Made by a program: the position numbers and the translations under genes
Assembly (NCBI GenBank): GCA_026705445.1
Contig: JAPPAR010000019.1
Location: 62,001 to 126,000 of the forward strand
Direction: 5' to 3'
DNA length: 64,000 nucleotides
DNA from: Candidatus Dadabacteria bacterium
GTDB lineage: Bacteria > Desulfobacterota_D > UBA1144 > Nemesobacterales > Nemesobacteraceae
Notes under the pieces: model-generated
Told to the model about the DNA's origin: nothing
The model's input: the letters and a program-made list of their open reading frames with translations, nothing else
Databases searched by the model: none
Shown here: piece after piece, positions 46,601 to 55,949 of the stretch
Layout: every line of letters starts with the position of its first letter
Numbering within the stretch: the first letter of the stretch is position 1

Positions 46601-48256
46601 ATGAATGAAAGTCAAGGAATTGCGGATTTAGATCTGCGGACCATAGCGGCGCTTTCCGGAATGCCGAAGATAAAGAACCTGGTTAACCCTAAAAATCCGA
46701 CTGAGATGTCGGAGCGGGTTATCGTAACCTTCAAGCCGCTTCCGAAAAATTACCCGGACACCGGGATAAGCGCTTACAGGGAAAGGCTCAGAAACTCGCT
46801 TCTGAGCAACGGGGCAAACGTAATTTCCTGGGAAGACGCAACCACCGAGGACGCATCTTACGGAATGTTTTCCAAGCTCATGGGACTTAAGTCTGTTAGG
46901 AGGAAGGTAAACGCCGTAATAGATGTTAAAAAGAAACTTTCCCCGCTCAGGTGGCTTCTGAGCAAGGTAGCCGAGAACATCTACAGGATTGTCAGGAAGG
47001 ACAGCCTTTCGGTCAGCAGCATACTGAAGATAAGCGGATGGGCGGACGATTTCACCGTTGGCTATCTCCAGGATCCCTATAACACCCAGGTTATCACGAT
47101 AATGTCCCTTGACCCGGAGTTTGAGAATGAGGATACGACCTATGAAAGAAAAATTTCCTTGGGCCTGAAAAACCTGATAAACAACATGTCGGAGATCGTT
47201 ATAGGTGTTTCGCGCAGGAATTTCGCGATAATAAACATGAATCTCTCCGATTCCATATACGCCCATGATCAGCTTGATGATTTCGTGCTCTATTCGCTTA
47301 TTCCGAAGATATACGCTCCTATAAAGCCACCTGTTCTGACGCGTTTTTCCGTAAGCGAGTACGACCCGCAGGAATTTGAATACGCCAAGAAGCTGTCTAC
47401 CTTGGGTGCTGACCTCAAAAGCACCGATCTTTTTCCTGCGGGGTCGAAGTTTATAGATGCGATAAAGCGCCTGTCGCACAGGGATGTGGCGAACAAAATA
47501 CTTGACGGGAGAACCGGGGTTTCGTACGGTTTCATAGCGCTTGCCGAGCCTCCTGGATACGATGGGGATAAATATATCGATGAGAATATGTGGAATTCCC
47601 TGCAGGAGATTCCGAATTACAATCCCGACGAGGTAAGAGCGGCTTCGAACGACAGATGGTATGTTAGAACCCTTCTCGCTGATGAGACGGTGTATCAGCA
47701 GGTTCCGGACATATGGATTGTCACTTCAAGGTCAGGATGCGATAAGACAAACTTGAATCCGGATTCGGATATAGTCAGAATTGGCCTTTTGAAGGGAAAG
47801 CTTCATCTTCAGATACCCAGAGGAGTCGACTTGGGGAGAAGAGATATAAGGCCGTCTTTTGATACTTACGTTATACTCTCTCAGGCACTCTCTTCCGCTC
47901 TTTACGCCCCTTCTCTGATTGAGAAGGAAATGTCGATTCTGCATTTCCACGGCTACCCTGACCCATGCTGGTTCCGGGGAAGTGAACACCACGCCGGAGC
48001 CCGGAATCCATCTCTTCCCTGCGGTACCGTGGAAGCTGCTCTTCTCAACTATTCTGCGGTTTACGAGACCGCAACCCAAAATGGCAGCGACATAAAGCTT
48101 CTGTGCCTTGTCGAGTCAGACCACGGGGTTAACGTTCTCGGGCCTGACAGAGAATATCTCGTGCAAAGGCTTCTTGCCGGTTCAAGCGAGGGTCATATAC
48201 TCCTTGGCGGGAAATATCTTCCCATGCTTAAGCGGCAAAGCGTCGCATCGCAATAG
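46601..48256 (+). CDS. Conserved-type large protein of unknown function
   Basis: A 551-residue soluble protein not recognised from any family. It has no signal peptide or clear membrane helix, a lysine-rich stretch near 85-110, and well-formed mixed alpha/beta segments. Near the C-terminus lies a striking cluster HFHGYPDP with SEHHAGARN and SLPCGTVEAAL (about 446-475), which holds several histidines and a cysteine and could form a metal or catalytic site. An in-frame start at 46580 was rejected as it adds only a short hydrophobic tag. It sits between plsC and an NAD-dependent dehydrogenase. The large minus-strand frame over its 5' half was judged a shadow. Confidence 0.75.
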   Translation: MNESQGIADLDLRTIAALSGMPKIKNLVNPKNPTEMSERVIVTFKPLPKNYPDTGISAYRERLRNSLLSNGANVISWEDATTEDASYGMFSKLMGLKSVRRKVNAVIDVKKKLSPLRWLLSKVAENIYRIVRKDSLSVSSILKISGWADDFTVGYLQDPYNTQVITIMSLDPEFENEDTTYERKISLGLKNLINNMSEIVIGVSRRNFAIINMNLSDSIYAHDQLDDFVLYSLIPKIYAPIKPPVLTRFSVSEYDPQEFEYAKKLSTLGADLKSTDLFPAGSKFIDAIKRLSHRDVANKILDGRTGVSYGFIALAEPPGYDGDKYIDENMWNSLQEIPNYNPDEVRAASNDRWYVRTLLADETVYQQVPDIWIVTSRSGCDKTNLNPDSDIVRIGLLKGKLHLQIPRGVDLGRRDIRPSFDTYVILSQALSSALYAPSLIEKEMSILHFHGYPDPCWFRGSEHHAGARNPSLPCGTVEAALLNYSAVYETATQNGSDIKLLCLVESDHGVNVLGPDREYLVQRLLAGSSEGHILLGGKYLPMLKRQSVASQ

Positions 48257-48268
48257 TTCCCAGCGCAA

Positions 48269-49177
48269 ATGAATGAAATAAGTTCCGAGCAAAGTTCGAT
48301 AGGGTGGATAGGAACGGGGATCATGGGTGCGCCCATGTGCGGACATCTCGTTCGTGCCGGGTACCGCGTTTTTGTTTTCAACAGAACAAAGGAAAAGGCG
48401 GGAGAACTGCTGAGTGAAGGCGCCACTTGGTGTGACTCTCCCGCTGAGGTCGTCCGCCAAGCCGACGTTATCTTTACCATTGTCGGTTACCCGGATGACG
48501 TAAGAGAGGTGTATTTCGGTCGCGATGGCCTTCTGATTGAGCCCGAGCCCGGCCGCATCTTCGTTGACATGACCACGACCGAACCGACCCTTGCAATAGA
48601 GATATACGAAAAGGCGCTTGGGTTCGGCTGCTCTTCTTTGGACTCTCCGGTTTCCGGGGGAGACGTAGGAGCCGTGAAGGGAGAGCTTTCAATAATGGTT
48701 GGAGGAGATGAGGAAGTTTTTGATTCGGTGAAACCGCTTCTGGGGCTCCTAGGAAAAAACATCGTGCACCAAGGAAAAGCGGGTTCGGGTCAGCATGCGA
48801 AGATGTGCAACCAGATCACCGTAGCTGGGGTAATGATAGGAATCTGCGAGAACTTGGTCTATTGTCAGAAGGCAGGGCTGGACCCCCGTACCATGCTTCG
48901 CTCCGTGGGGAGCGGCGCGGCCTCGAGCTGGCTTCTGAACAACCTCGGTCCCAGAATAATGGACAGGGATTTCGACCCGGGCTTTTTCGTTGAACATTTT
49001 ATAAAAGACATGGAGATTGCTCTCGGGGAATCGCAACGGATGGGGATTGATCTTCCGGGGCTTGCTCTTGTTAAATCCCTTTATGAAAGGGCGAGCGAGC
49101 TTGGGCACGGGAGGCTCGGAACGCAGGCGCTTTTACTTGCGCTTAAGGATCTCTGCGGAGATGAAAACCGTAACTGA
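48269..49177 (+). CDS. NAD(P)-dependent beta-hydroxyacid dehydrogenase (3-hydroxyisobutyrate dehydrogenase family)
   Basis: A short-chain beta-hydroxyacid dehydrogenase family enzyme. The N-terminal Rossmann motif is GWIGTGIMGAPMCGHLVRAG (about 12-31). The substrate motif DSPVSGGDVGAVKGELSIMVGG (about 120-141) and the catalytic lysine in GSGQHAKMCNQ (about 171-181) are present. Length 302 is typical. Tartronate semialdehyde reductase, 3-hydroxyisobutyrate dehydrogenase or glyoxylate/succinic semialdehyde reductase are possible; the sequence does not separate them. It is followed by a quinone-oxidoreductase-like gene after 12 bp. Confidence 0.88.
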   Translation: MNEISSEQSSIGWIGTGIMGAPMCGHLVRAGYRVFVFNRTKEKAGELLSEGATWCDSPAEVVRQADVIFTIVGYPDDVREVYFGRDGLLIEPEPGRIFVDMTTTEPTLAIEIYEKALGFGCSSLDSPVSGGDVGAVKGELSIMVGGDEEVFDSVKPLLGLLGKNIVHQGKAGSGQHAKMCNQITVAGVMIGICENLVYCQKAGLDPRTMLRSVGSGAASSWLLNNLGPRIMDRDFDPGFFVEHFIKDMEIALGESQRMGIDLPGLALVKSLYERASELGHGRLGTQALLLALKDLCGDENRN

Positions 49178-49189
49178 AGGAGGTTTTAA

Positions 49190-50191
49190 ATGAGTTCTGA
49201 TGATTTCAAGGCGATGGTTGTAAGCAGGGATGAAGATGAAAAATTCACGAGGGAAATCACGACCAGAAAACTAGACAGTCTCCTGGACGGGGAGGTGCTC
49301 CTAAACGTAAAATATTCATCTCTCAACTACAAGGATGCTCTCTCAGCCATAGGAAACAGGGGCGTTACCAGGAATTATCCCCATACGCCCGGCGTTGACG
49401 CCGCCGGTGTAGTCGAGCGTTCAGAAAGTGCAGAGTTTGAATCTGGAGACAAGGTTATAGTGCATGGCTACGACTTGGGAATGGATACCTCCGGAGGATT
49501 TGGACAATACGTGAGGGTTCCGGCTGATTGGGTGGTTAACCTGCCTGCGGGTCTTGATCTAAAAGAGTCGATGATGTACGGGACCGCGGGTTTTACGGCG
49601 GCACAGTCAGTGTTAAGAATCGTGGAGGGCGGAGTAAGCCCTGAAGATGGAAAGATTCTCGTAACCGGGGCGACGGGAGGGGTAGGCAGCATGGCCGTCG
49701 CTATTCTCGGAAAAGCCGGTTACAGCGTGACGGCTTCGACGGGAAAAGCGGGGCAGAAACAGTTTCTGGAGGACTTGGGAGCAGAGGAAGTAATCGGGAG
49801 AGAGGATTTAACTGACCCTTCGGGCAGGCTGCTGCTTAAGGGGCAGTGGGCCGGGGTGGTTGATACCGTGGGCGGAGAGATACTTGCCACCGCTATTAAG
49901 TCCACGAGACAAAGAGGAGTTGTGACTACGTGCGGCAATGTGGCTTCCCATGAACTCAACACGAATGTCTATCCATTCATATTGAGGGGAGTTACGCTTG
50001 CGGGCATAGATTCTGCAAGCTGCCCGATGGGAAGAAGGCGGCTTGTATGGGAAAAGATATCCGGCGAGTGGAAGATCGATATTCTTGAGCGGATCTGCAG
50101 AACAGTCTCCCTCGAAGATCTTGACCCTGAAATAGACGTTATACTTAAGGGCGGCCAGGTTGGAAGAGTGGTAGTTGATCTCTGGAATTAG
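49190..50191 (+). CDS. YhdH/AcuI-type quinone oxidoreductase (medium-chain dehydrogenase)
   Basis: A zinc-free medium-chain dehydrogenase using NADPH. The YhdH-family opening has SSLNYKDALSAIGNRGVTRNYPHTPGVDAAGVVE (about 43-76). The nucleotide-binding GATGGVGSMAVAIL (about 158-171) is clear, along with GQWAGVVDTVGG (about 217-228). Related AcuI enzymes reduce acryloyl-CoA in dimethylsulfoniopropionate metabolism, so that role is possible but unproven. A GGAGG ribosome site precedes the ATG. It is co-directional with the dehydrogenase gene upstream, 12 bp away. Confidence 0.88.
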   Translation: MSSDDFKAMVVSRDEDEKFTREITTRKLDSLLDGEVLLNVKYSSLNYKDALSAIGNRGVTRNYPHTPGVDAAGVVERSESAEFESGDKVIVHGYDLGMDTSGGFGQYVRVPADWVVNLPAGLDLKESMMYGTAGFTAAQSVLRIVEGGVSPEDGKILVTGATGGVGSMAVAILGKAGYSVTASTGKAGQKQFLEDLGAEEVIGREDLTDPSGRLLLKGQWAGVVDTVGGEILATAIKSTRQRGVVTTCGNVASHELNTNVYPFILRGVTLAGIDSASCPMGRRRLVWEKISGEWKIDILERICRTVSLEDLDPEIDVILKGGQVGRVVVDLWN

Positions 50192-50386
50192 AAATCTTAT
50201 GGTCCCGGGTTAGGCCCATCATAACGCGCCGCTCAGAGTTCTGTCCCAATATCTCTTGGAATTGGTTCTGTTTCTTTGACTCCGATCAGTCTTTCTCCAC
50301 CTTTTCGGACATTCCAGTGAAGTGGAGATTCTGAAAAAAACATGTACTTTAGATAAGCAATCGTTTTCATGATTAAGGGTTCCAAG

Positions 50387-50827
50387 ATGATAATAATCAG
50401 GACATTTTCCTTGCTTTTCATAGCCGTGGCCATGTCATGGAATATAGCTTTTGCGGAAGAGTATTTTTCCGAATCTCCTCCGGGCGCCAAGGTGTACATC
50501 ATTTCTCCGAAAGACGGAGAAGTTGTCAGCAAGACCTTCACCGTGAGATTTGGGCTTGTGAACATGGGGGTCGCTCCGGCCGGGGTCAAGGTTCCAAATA
50601 CCGGGCATCATCATCTGTTAGTTGATCTTGAAAATCTGCCGGACATGGAAAAACCTCTTGCCTTCAGCGAGAACGTAAGGCACTTCGGAGGCGGACAGAC
50701 GGAAACGGAGATAACCCTTGCTCCCGGGAAGCATACACTGCGTTTGCTGCTGGGTAATTATTTGCACATACCTCATAAACCTCCCGTGCTTTCAGAGAAA
50801 ATAACTGTTACAGTGAAAGATCAGTGA
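50387..50827 (+). CDS. Secreted DUF4399 protein
   Basis: A 146-residue periplasmic protein with a signal peptide (about 1-23, ending AFA). It matches the DUF4399 pattern: FTVRFGLVNMGVAPAG (about 50-65), NTGHHHLLVD (about 69-78), HFGGGQTETEITLAPGKHTLRLLLGNY (about 100-126) and a final IPHKPPV segment. The triple histidine with the later histidines could bind a metal, but no function is established. The ATG at 50387 follows an AAGGG ribosome site; the ATG at 50369 is an alternative that adds six residues. Confidence 0.85.
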   Translation: MIIIRTFSLLFIAVAMSWNIAFAEEYFSESPPGAKVYIISPKDGEVVSKTFTVRFGLVNMGVAPAGVKVPNTGHHHLLVDLENLPDMEKPLAFSENVRHFGGGQTETEITLAPGKHTLRLLLGNYLHIPHKPPVLSEKITVTVKDQ

Positions 50828-50846
50828 AGTGCGTCTGGTTTATCTG

Positions 50847-50852
50847 TATAAT
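50847..50852 (+). promoter_or_regulatory. -10 element of the tRNA-Ser promoter
   Basis: A consensus TATAAT ends 12 bp before the tRNA. No good -35 is present at the normal distance, so the promoter is only half supported. Confidence 0.4.
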
Positions 50853-50864
50853 CTGACCTTTGTC

Positions 50865-50947
<83 letters not shown>

Positions 50948-51013
50948 CGGCAATCTGTGGGAAACAGGTCTTCTTATCTTGGGGAGTAGGGCGCACATAT
51001 AGCACGTTTTTTA

Positions 51014-51877
51014 ATGCCCGGATATTTGCCGAATAACAGTATGTTTGGAAAGCTCTTCGTAGTCTCTACCCCGATAGGAAATCTTGAAGACATAACTTTG
51101 CGGGCTGTAACCGTTCTTAAGGATTGCGACGTTATAGCGTGCGAGGATACGAGAAACACAAAAAAACTCCTTACCCGGTACGGGATCGAAACCCCTCTCA
51201 CGAGTTATCATGAACATAATGAAGTTGAAAAATCGCCCAAGCTGCTTGAAAGACTCAAAGACGGCAAAGATGTGGCACTGGTTTCTGATGCCGGAACTCC
51301 TTCAGTTTCCGACCCCGGGTGGAGGCTTGTAAATCTCTCAATTGAAAACAATATAGAAGTAGTACCCATACCCGGTCCTTCGGCTGTCCTCTCCGCGCTT
51401 GTTGTTTCGGGGCTTCCCACAGACAGTTTTCTTTTTCTCGGTTTTTTTCCGAAGACCATAGGCAAGAAGAAAGAGCTTCTAAAGGAGGTAAAATCCTACC
51501 CATACACCATGGTTTTTTACGAGTCCGCCAGAAGACTTTCACGCACCTTGAGTCTTATGCTGGAAATTCTCGGCGACAGGAATATCTGCATTGCCAGAGA
51601 AATGACAAAACTTTACGAAGAGGTAATACGGGGATCAGTTTCGGAGGTGACATCGACTCTTTCAAAGAAAGAATCGATTAAGGGGGAAGTGACAATTGTT
51701 TTAGAGGGTAGCCGGGGAGAGGATAAGGAAATCTCAACGGAAGAAGTGCAAAGGACGCTTCGCACAATGAAAGAGAACGGGACCGCTCTCAGTGATGCAG
51801 TACGCACGATCTGCGAATCCTCTGGGACGTCAAGGAACAGCGTATACAGGATCGCCCTCGAAATCTGGGAAGAATAG
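51014..51877 (+). CDS. rsmI: 16S rRNA (cytidine1402-2'-O)-methyltransferase
   Basis: Methylates the ribose of C1402 in the decoding centre of 16S rRNA. The tetrapyrrole-methylase fold is seen in TPIGNLEDITLRAV (about 17-30), CEDTRNTKKLL (about 42-52), SDAGTPSVSDPGWRLV (about 91-106) and PGPSAVLSALVVSGLP (about 121-136). Length 287 is typical. ATG at 51014 is the first in frame; ATG at 51041 would lie closer to the conserved block, and neither has a clear ribosome site. The gene is followed on the other strand by a small zinc-ribbon gene. Confidence 0.95.
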   Translation: MPGYLPNNSMFGKLFVVSTPIGNLEDITLRAVTVLKDCDVIACEDTRNTKKLLTRYGIETPLTSYHEHNEVEKSPKLLERLKDGKDVALVSDAGTPSVSDPGWRLVNLSIENNIEVVPIPGPSAVLSALVVSGLPTDSFLFLGFFPKTIGKKKELLKEVKSYPYTMVFYESARRLSRTLSLMLEILGDRNICIAREMTKLYEEVIRGSVSEVTSTLSKKESIKGEVTIVLEGSRGEDKEISTEEVQRTLRTMKENGTALSDAVRTICESSGTSRNSVYRIALEIWEE

Positions 51878-51879
51878 GA

Positions 51880-52046
51880 TTACTGTTCTTTTGAACGCTT
51901 ATCGGCTATTGAACCGCCGACCTTCACCTGCTTTTCCATCTTTGATTTCTTGCCCACGGCCTCAGCCTGAATATTCGACTTGCATGACTCGCATATGAAA
52001 TCGGGAGAAGGCTTGCCACATACGGTACACTTTTTTCTTTGCTCAT
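51880..52046 (-). pseudogene. Small zinc-ribbon protein interrupted by an apparent -1 frameshift
   Basis: An ATG at 52046 with a strong AGGAGG ribosome site (52059-52054) and 7 bp spacing opens MSKEK. A run of six A (52036-52031 in the leftward sense) follows, after which the frame must shift by -1 to read KCTVCGKPSPDF, ICESCKSNI and a basic tail ending KRSKEQ. The shifted reading gives a 55-residue protein with CxxC and CxxC, a zinc-ribbon pattern. Without the shift, the product loses its cysteine pairs. Either one A is missing (sequence error or mutation) or translation slips on the A tract. The intact product would be a small zinc-binding protein of unknown role. Confidence 0.6.
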
Positions 52047-52130
52047 AACCCGTCCTCCTGTATCGGGAAAAAAAGCTTCATACTTTCGATAATAACATGT
52101 TTTTGGGCCGAGGTGTATCCCGGGTTGCGA

Positions 52131-53594
52131 TTATCCAAGAGGGGACACTTCTTTTTCGTACCACTTCGTGCTTTGCTCGTAAGCGTACGCGACATTGAGC
52201 ACTGTCTGCTCGTCAAACGGCTTTCCCATTATCTGAAGCCCTATCGGAAGCTTTTCTGAACTGAATCCGCAGGGGACTGATATTCCGGGGAGTCCTGCTA
52301 TGTTGCAGGGAATGGTAAGTATGTCGGATAAGTACATTTTAAGGGGATCGTCTGCTTTTTCGCCTATTCTGAAGGCGGTTTCAGGGGAAGTGGCGCTTGC
52401 TATGACGTCAACTTTTTCCCAGGCGCTGTTAAAATCCCTTATTATAAGGGTTCTTGCCTGCTGGGCTTTCAGGTAATAAGCTTCATGGTAGCCCGTGGAT
52501 AGGGCGTAGGTTCCAAGCATTATTCTTCTTTTCACTTCGTCCCCGAATCCTTCCGAGCGGCTCCTGAAAAACAGGTCCCTCAGGGTCTCCGCATTTTCGC
52601 AGCGGTATGTGTATCTCACTCCGTCGTATCTTGCGAGGTTCGAACTTGCTTCCGAGGGGGCTATTATATAGTAGGTCGAAACCGCGTAGCGGGAGTGAGG
52701 AAGCGAAATCTCCACAATTTCCGCTCCTAGGGTTTCAAGTTCGGCGATAGCTTTACGGACGGATTTTTCCACTTCGGGGTCCATCCCAGAGATGAAGTAT
52801 TCCTTCGGTATGCCTATCCGCAGCCCCTTTATATCCGTACTGAGCGCGCTTGCGTAATCAGCGGTCGGAAGGTTTACGGATGTTGAGTCCATCGGGTCAT
52901 GGCCCGCTATGGAAGAGAGGATTATGGCAGCGTCCTCAACGGTTTTCGCAAGCGGTCCCGCCTGATCGAGGGAGGAAGCGAATGCGATTATGCCGTAGCG
53001 GCTTACCCTTCCGTAGGTGGGCTTCATTCCCACTACTCCGCAGAGGGAACCGGGCTGTCTTATGGAACCCCCGGTGTCTGTTCCGACCGACGCGATGCAC
53101 AGATTTGCGGCCGTGGCAGCGGCACTGCCTCCGCTTGATCCTCCCGGAACCCTGTCGGTGTCCCAGGGATTTTTTACCGGTCCGAAGTAAGATGTTTCGT
53201 TTGAAGATCCCATGGCGAACTCGTCCATGTTGTTTTTCCCGAGCACTACGGAACCGCTTGCCATGAGTTCTTCGGCCACGGTGGAATTATAAGGGGCGAC
53301 GAAATCCCGCAGCATTTTTGACCCGCAGGTGGTCCGTGAGTCCTTTGTCACGAAAATGTCCTTAAGCGCTATTGGGACTCCATGGAGAGGACCCAGATAG
53401 TTTCCTTCGGATATCTGTTTTTCCGCTTTTCTGGCGGCCTCCAAGGCCGCTTCTTTCCAGACGGTGATGTAAGAGTTTATTTTTGCGTCCTCGGAGGATA
53501 TGCGCTCGAGAAAAAGTTCGGCGAGTTCCACTGGGGATGCCTCTCTTTTTTCTATTAACGCTGCTGCCTCTTTTATGGTTCTTGGAATGGACAT
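52131..53594 (-). CDS. gatA: Asp/Glu-tRNA amidotransferase subunit A
   Basis: The glutaminase/amidase subunit of GatCAB, which converts misacylated Glu-tRNA-Gln and/or Asp-tRNA-Asn to the amide. The Ser-cisSer-Lys triad is visible: the lysine in [11 protein letters not shown] (about 70-80) and the serines in [15 protein letters not shown] (about 149-163, PGGSSGG). Length 487 is typical. gatC lies 4 bp upstream. gatB is not in the window, so the complex is split. Presence of GatCA implies indirect charging of tRNA-Gln or tRNA-Asn. Confidence 0.97.
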   Translation of the reverse strand: MSIPRTIKEAAALIEKREASPVELAELFLERISSEDAKINSYITVWKEAALEAARKAEKQISEGNYLGPLHGVPIALKDIFVTKDSRTTCGSKMLRDFVAPYNSTVAEELMASGSVVLGKNNMDEFAMGSSNETSYFGPVKNPWDTDRVPGGSSGGSAAATAANLCIASVGTDTGGSIRQPGSLCGVVGMKPTYGRVSRYGIIAFASSLDQAGPLAKTVEDAAIILSSIAGHDPMDSTSVNLPTADYASALSTDIKGLRIGIPKEYFISGMDPEVEKSVRKAIAELETLGAEIVEISLPHSRYAVSTYYIIAPSEASSNLARYDGVRYTYRCENAETLRDLFFRSRSEGFGDEVKRRIMLGTYALSTGYHEAYYLKAQQARTLIIRDFNSAWEKVDVIASATSPETAFRIGEKADDPLKMYLSDILTIPCNIAGLPGISVPCGFSSEKLPIGLQIMGKPFDEQTVLNVAYAYEQSTKWYEKEVSPLG

Positions 53595-53598
53595 TGGG

Positions 53599-53895
53599 TT
53601 AGCTCTGGTCCTCTATGACTTTTGGAACCGTGAAGAAATCGTTTTCTTTGCTGGGTGCGTTGCTAAGGGCGTCTTCAGCCGTTATTAGCTGATTCACCTC
53701 GTCTTTCCGGAAAGGAGTTGAGAGTTCAAGCACATGCGATGTGGGCTCCACGTTTTTCGTGTCAAGCTCGGCAAGCTCATCTATATGGATGAGGATGTCC
53801 CCGAGCTGACGGGTGAACTTCGAAAGCGTCTTGTCATCAAACTCGAGCCTTGCAAGCTCTGCCGTGTTAAGCACATCTTCTTTGGATATTTTCAT
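53599..53895 (-). CDS. gatC: Asp/Glu-tRNA amidotransferase subunit C
   Basis: The small GatC subunit that wraps around GatA and links it to GatB. The 98-residue sequence fits: [20 protein letters not shown] (1-20), the [16 protein letters not shown] segment (about 30-45) and [10 protein letters not shown] (about 58-67). It starts the gatC-gatA pair with 4 bp between. Length is typical. Confidence 0.95.
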   Translation of the reverse strand: MKISKEDVLNTAELARLEFDDKTLSKFTRQLGDILIHIDELAELDTKNVEPTSHVLELSTPFRKDEVNQLITAEDALSNAPSKENDFFTVPKVIEDQS

Positions 53896-53933
53896 TGTTA
53901 GAGTCCTGCGTTAGCTTCCCGCTCAGGAATTTT

Positions 53934-54893
53934 CTAAGGGCTCTCCGGAGCCCCGCGGATAATACTCTCCGCAAAATCGACTATCTGCGATTCAAGCTTT
54001 ACCCCGCTGAAAAAATTTATTTCCTGAACGCATGTAGGGCTCGTGGTGTTGACTTCGGTCAGATACCCTCCGACTATGTCGATTCCGACCAGATAGAGCC
54101 GGTCCTCTAAGAGTTTCTGTCTGAGGCCGTCGCATATTTCTAGGTCCCTTTCCGTAAGAGTGGTTTTCTCGGGATGTCCTCCGGAGTGGAAATTGCTTCT
54201 GAATTCTCCCTTTGCGGCTACCCTCATCACGGCTCCTATGGGCTGGCCATTTAGAATTATAACCCTTTTGTCTCCTTGCGAAACCTCTTTTATGAATTTC
54301 TGGGCCATCACGTAGGTACGCCCGAAGTCGGTTATGTTCTCGAGTATAACGTTGAGGTTAGGGTCATCGGCTCTTACGAGAAAAATCCCCTCCCCGCCGT
54401 AACCGTCAAGCGGTTTTACCACAATTTCGTTACCGGTTTCGTAAAGAAAACCCTTTAGCTTTTCGATGTCTTTTGAAACCAGGGTAGGGGGGATGTAGTC
54501 GGCGAAATTAAGGCTATACATTTTCTCGTTAGACTCCCTTATTCCAGCCGGATGGTTGATCACGTGAGTTGCGGACTCGTCAACCCTGCTTAGTATGTAG
54601 GTTGAGTAGACATAGTCCATGTTGAAAGGAGGATCTTTCCTCATCCATACAACGTCGAAGTAGTCAAGCGGGGAAGTCTCAGTTGAGCCCTTGGAGTAGT
54701 AATCGCTTTTTCTCTCAAGGCGAAGTTCCGTTGAATCCGCCCATGCCCTCGAGTCCCTGACGAAAAGATCTTTGAGTTCGCAGTAGCGGATATCATGTCC
54801 CCTGGCCTGACATTCAAGCATTATAACGAAGGTGGTGTCCTTGTTTATGTTAATGGATTCGATCGGGTCCATTACGAAAAGCATTTTCAACAT
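53934..54893 (-). CDS. gshB: Glutathione synthetase
   Basis: Adds glycine to gamma-glutamylcysteine with ATP. Family blocks are FVMDPIESININKDTTFVIM (about 6-25), VWMRKDPPFNMDYVYST (about 86-102), NHPAGIRESNEKMYSL (about 117-132), VVKPLDGYGGEGIFLV (about 162-177, ATP-grasp) and VNTTSPTCVQEIN (about 283-295). Length 319 is typical. It lies 39 bp upstream of gatC on the same strand. gshA is not in the window. Confidence 0.97.
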   Translation of the reverse strand: MLKMLFVMDPIESININKDTTFVIMLECQARGHDIRYCELKDLFVRDSRAWADSTELRLERKSDYYSKGSTETSPLDYFDVVWMRKDPPFNMDYVYSTYILSRVDESATHVINHPAGIRESNEKMYSLNFADYIPPTLVSKDIEKLKGFLYETGNEIVVKPLDGYGGEGIFLVRADDPNLNVILENITDFGRTYVMAQKFIKEVSQGDKRVIILNGQPIGAVMRVAAKGEFRSNFHSGGHPEKTTLTERDLEICDGLRQKLLEDRLYLVGIDIVGGYLTEVNTTSPTCVQEINFFSGVKLESQIVDFAESIIRGAPESP

Positions 54894-55162
54894 GGTGATA
54901 CTTTATACAAAGCGGGGGAATTATAAAGGACGCATTTGAACGGAGAACTGGCGATACCTTCTATATCAATTAGTATGACTGGACGGACCTGCAGAACCAC
55001 GCCGTTCTGCCCCAAAGCGCAGTTCTTGATAAGTGATCACTGAAATGCGGTAAAACACGTCCCGCCTGCGTTCTCTCGTCCAAGGTTTCGACAATCGATA
55101 AAGTGCGATGGCGCATGATGTAGCTGAACGTATGCGTATCGAGCATGCAGTTTATTTAAACT
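54894..55162. other. Intergenic stretch flanking the HigBA patch, with a short hairpin
   Basis: 269 bp with no gene between gshB and higA. It contains a perfect 7 bp inverted repeat (GCAGAAC at 54991-54997, GTTCTGC at 55004-55010) with a 6-base loop. No T run follows on either strand, so it is not a standard terminator. It may be a binding or recombination site, but nothing indicates which. Confidence 0.4.
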
Positions 55163-55465
55163 TCATTCCTGCTCCGTCTGCTGTGACCGGTAGCGCTCGA
55201 CGTTGATTCGGTTTTCGCCTTTGCGTGCTTGCGCCAGATCGTAGGTGGTCTGGCGACGTAGCCAGAACTCGGCATTGGACCAACCAGCCTTCTCCAGTCT
55301 GATAGCCATTTCCGGTGAAATTGCCGCATGGCCGTTCAATACGCGCGAAAGCGTGTGACGAGCAACGCCTAAAATTTTTGCCGCTTCGGTAACCTTCAAC
55401 CCAAGTGGGACCAAGCAGTTTTCCCTAATGCTACGGCCGGGATGCGGCGGACTGTTCATCGCCAT
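55163..55465 (-). CDS. higA: HigA antitoxin
   Basis: A 100-residue XRE-type helix-turn-helix antitoxin. The conserved HigA opening [25 protein letters not shown] (about 8-32) and the recognition helix [25 protein letters not shown] (about 37-61) are clear. It would bind and neutralise HigB and repress the operon. It is encoded after the toxin, the usual order for higBA, with 14 bp between. The module lies beside an IS30 remnant, suggesting horizontal gain. Confidence 0.94.
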   Translation of the reverse strand: MAMNSPPHPGRSIRENCLVPLGLKVTEAAKILGVARHTLSRVLNGHAAISPEMAIRLEKAGWSNAEFWLRRQTTYDLAQARKGENRINVERYRSQQTEQE

Positions 55466-55479
55466 ATTACTGTTTCCTC

Positions 55480-55758
55480 CTAGTGGTAGTCAACCAAGTC
55501 AACGTCGTAGACATCGCCATCGTCAAAGCGGAATATGACCCGCCAGTTACCGGAAATCGAGATGCTCCAGAATCCCTTTAGAGCACCTTTCAACGGGTGA
55601 AGACGGTAACCGGGCAAATCGAGGTCCGAGGGTGTACGTGCATCGTCAAGATCTGCCAACGCAAGTGCGATGCGTTCCGCCTGATCCGCGCGCACTCGGC
55701 TCGCGTCACCACGCTCGTACAGCCGCTTGAGGCCTCGATGGCGAAAACTTCGAACCAT
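55480..55758 (-). CDS. higB: HigB toxin (RelE/ParE fold)
   Basis: A 92-residue ribosome-dependent mRNA interferase of the RelE/ParE superfamily. It opens with [21 protein letters not shown], has [21 protein letters not shown] (about 50-70) and ends in [21 protein letters not shown], the typical HigB core. The ATG at 55758 matches the usual start; an upstream ATG at 55785 would add nine residues. It is the first gene of the higBA operon. Confidence 0.93.
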   Translation of the reverse strand: MVRSFRHRGLKRLYERGDASRVRADQAERIALALADLDDARTPSDLDLPGYRLHPLKGALKGFWSISISGNWRVIFRFDDGDVYDVDLVDYH

Positions 55759-55820
55759 GAAGCAATGTACCGCATGCCGGTACATACGTCAATAAAGATT
55801 TTGGGGGATTATTTACTTTC

Positions 55821-55900
55821 GCCCCTTGAACTATGAAGTGCACCATCCCTAAAATCAGGGTTTGAGTCCTTATGAGGGATACACCTCAATTTGAAGGGGC
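55821..55900. repeat. Imperfect inverted repeat upstream of the IS30 remnant
   Basis: GCCCCTTGAA (55821-55830) and TTGAAGGGGC (55891-55900) pair over 9 of 10 bases across a 60 bp gap. The interior holds a smaller CCCT/AGGG repeat. It could be an old insertion-sequence end or regulatory hairpin; its origin cannot be told. Confidence 0.4.
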
Positions 55901-55949
55901 CAAGCAACAAGGATAATCTCTGAAGTTAGAACACTAAGGAGGTTACCTG

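Noticed and set aside
46628-47479. A 283-codon minus-strand frame opposite the large unknown gene
   Set aside because: It lies wholly inside the 551-codon plus-strand frame, whose protein is more globular and protein-like. The minus translation is rich in arginine and proline, as expected for an antisense shadow.
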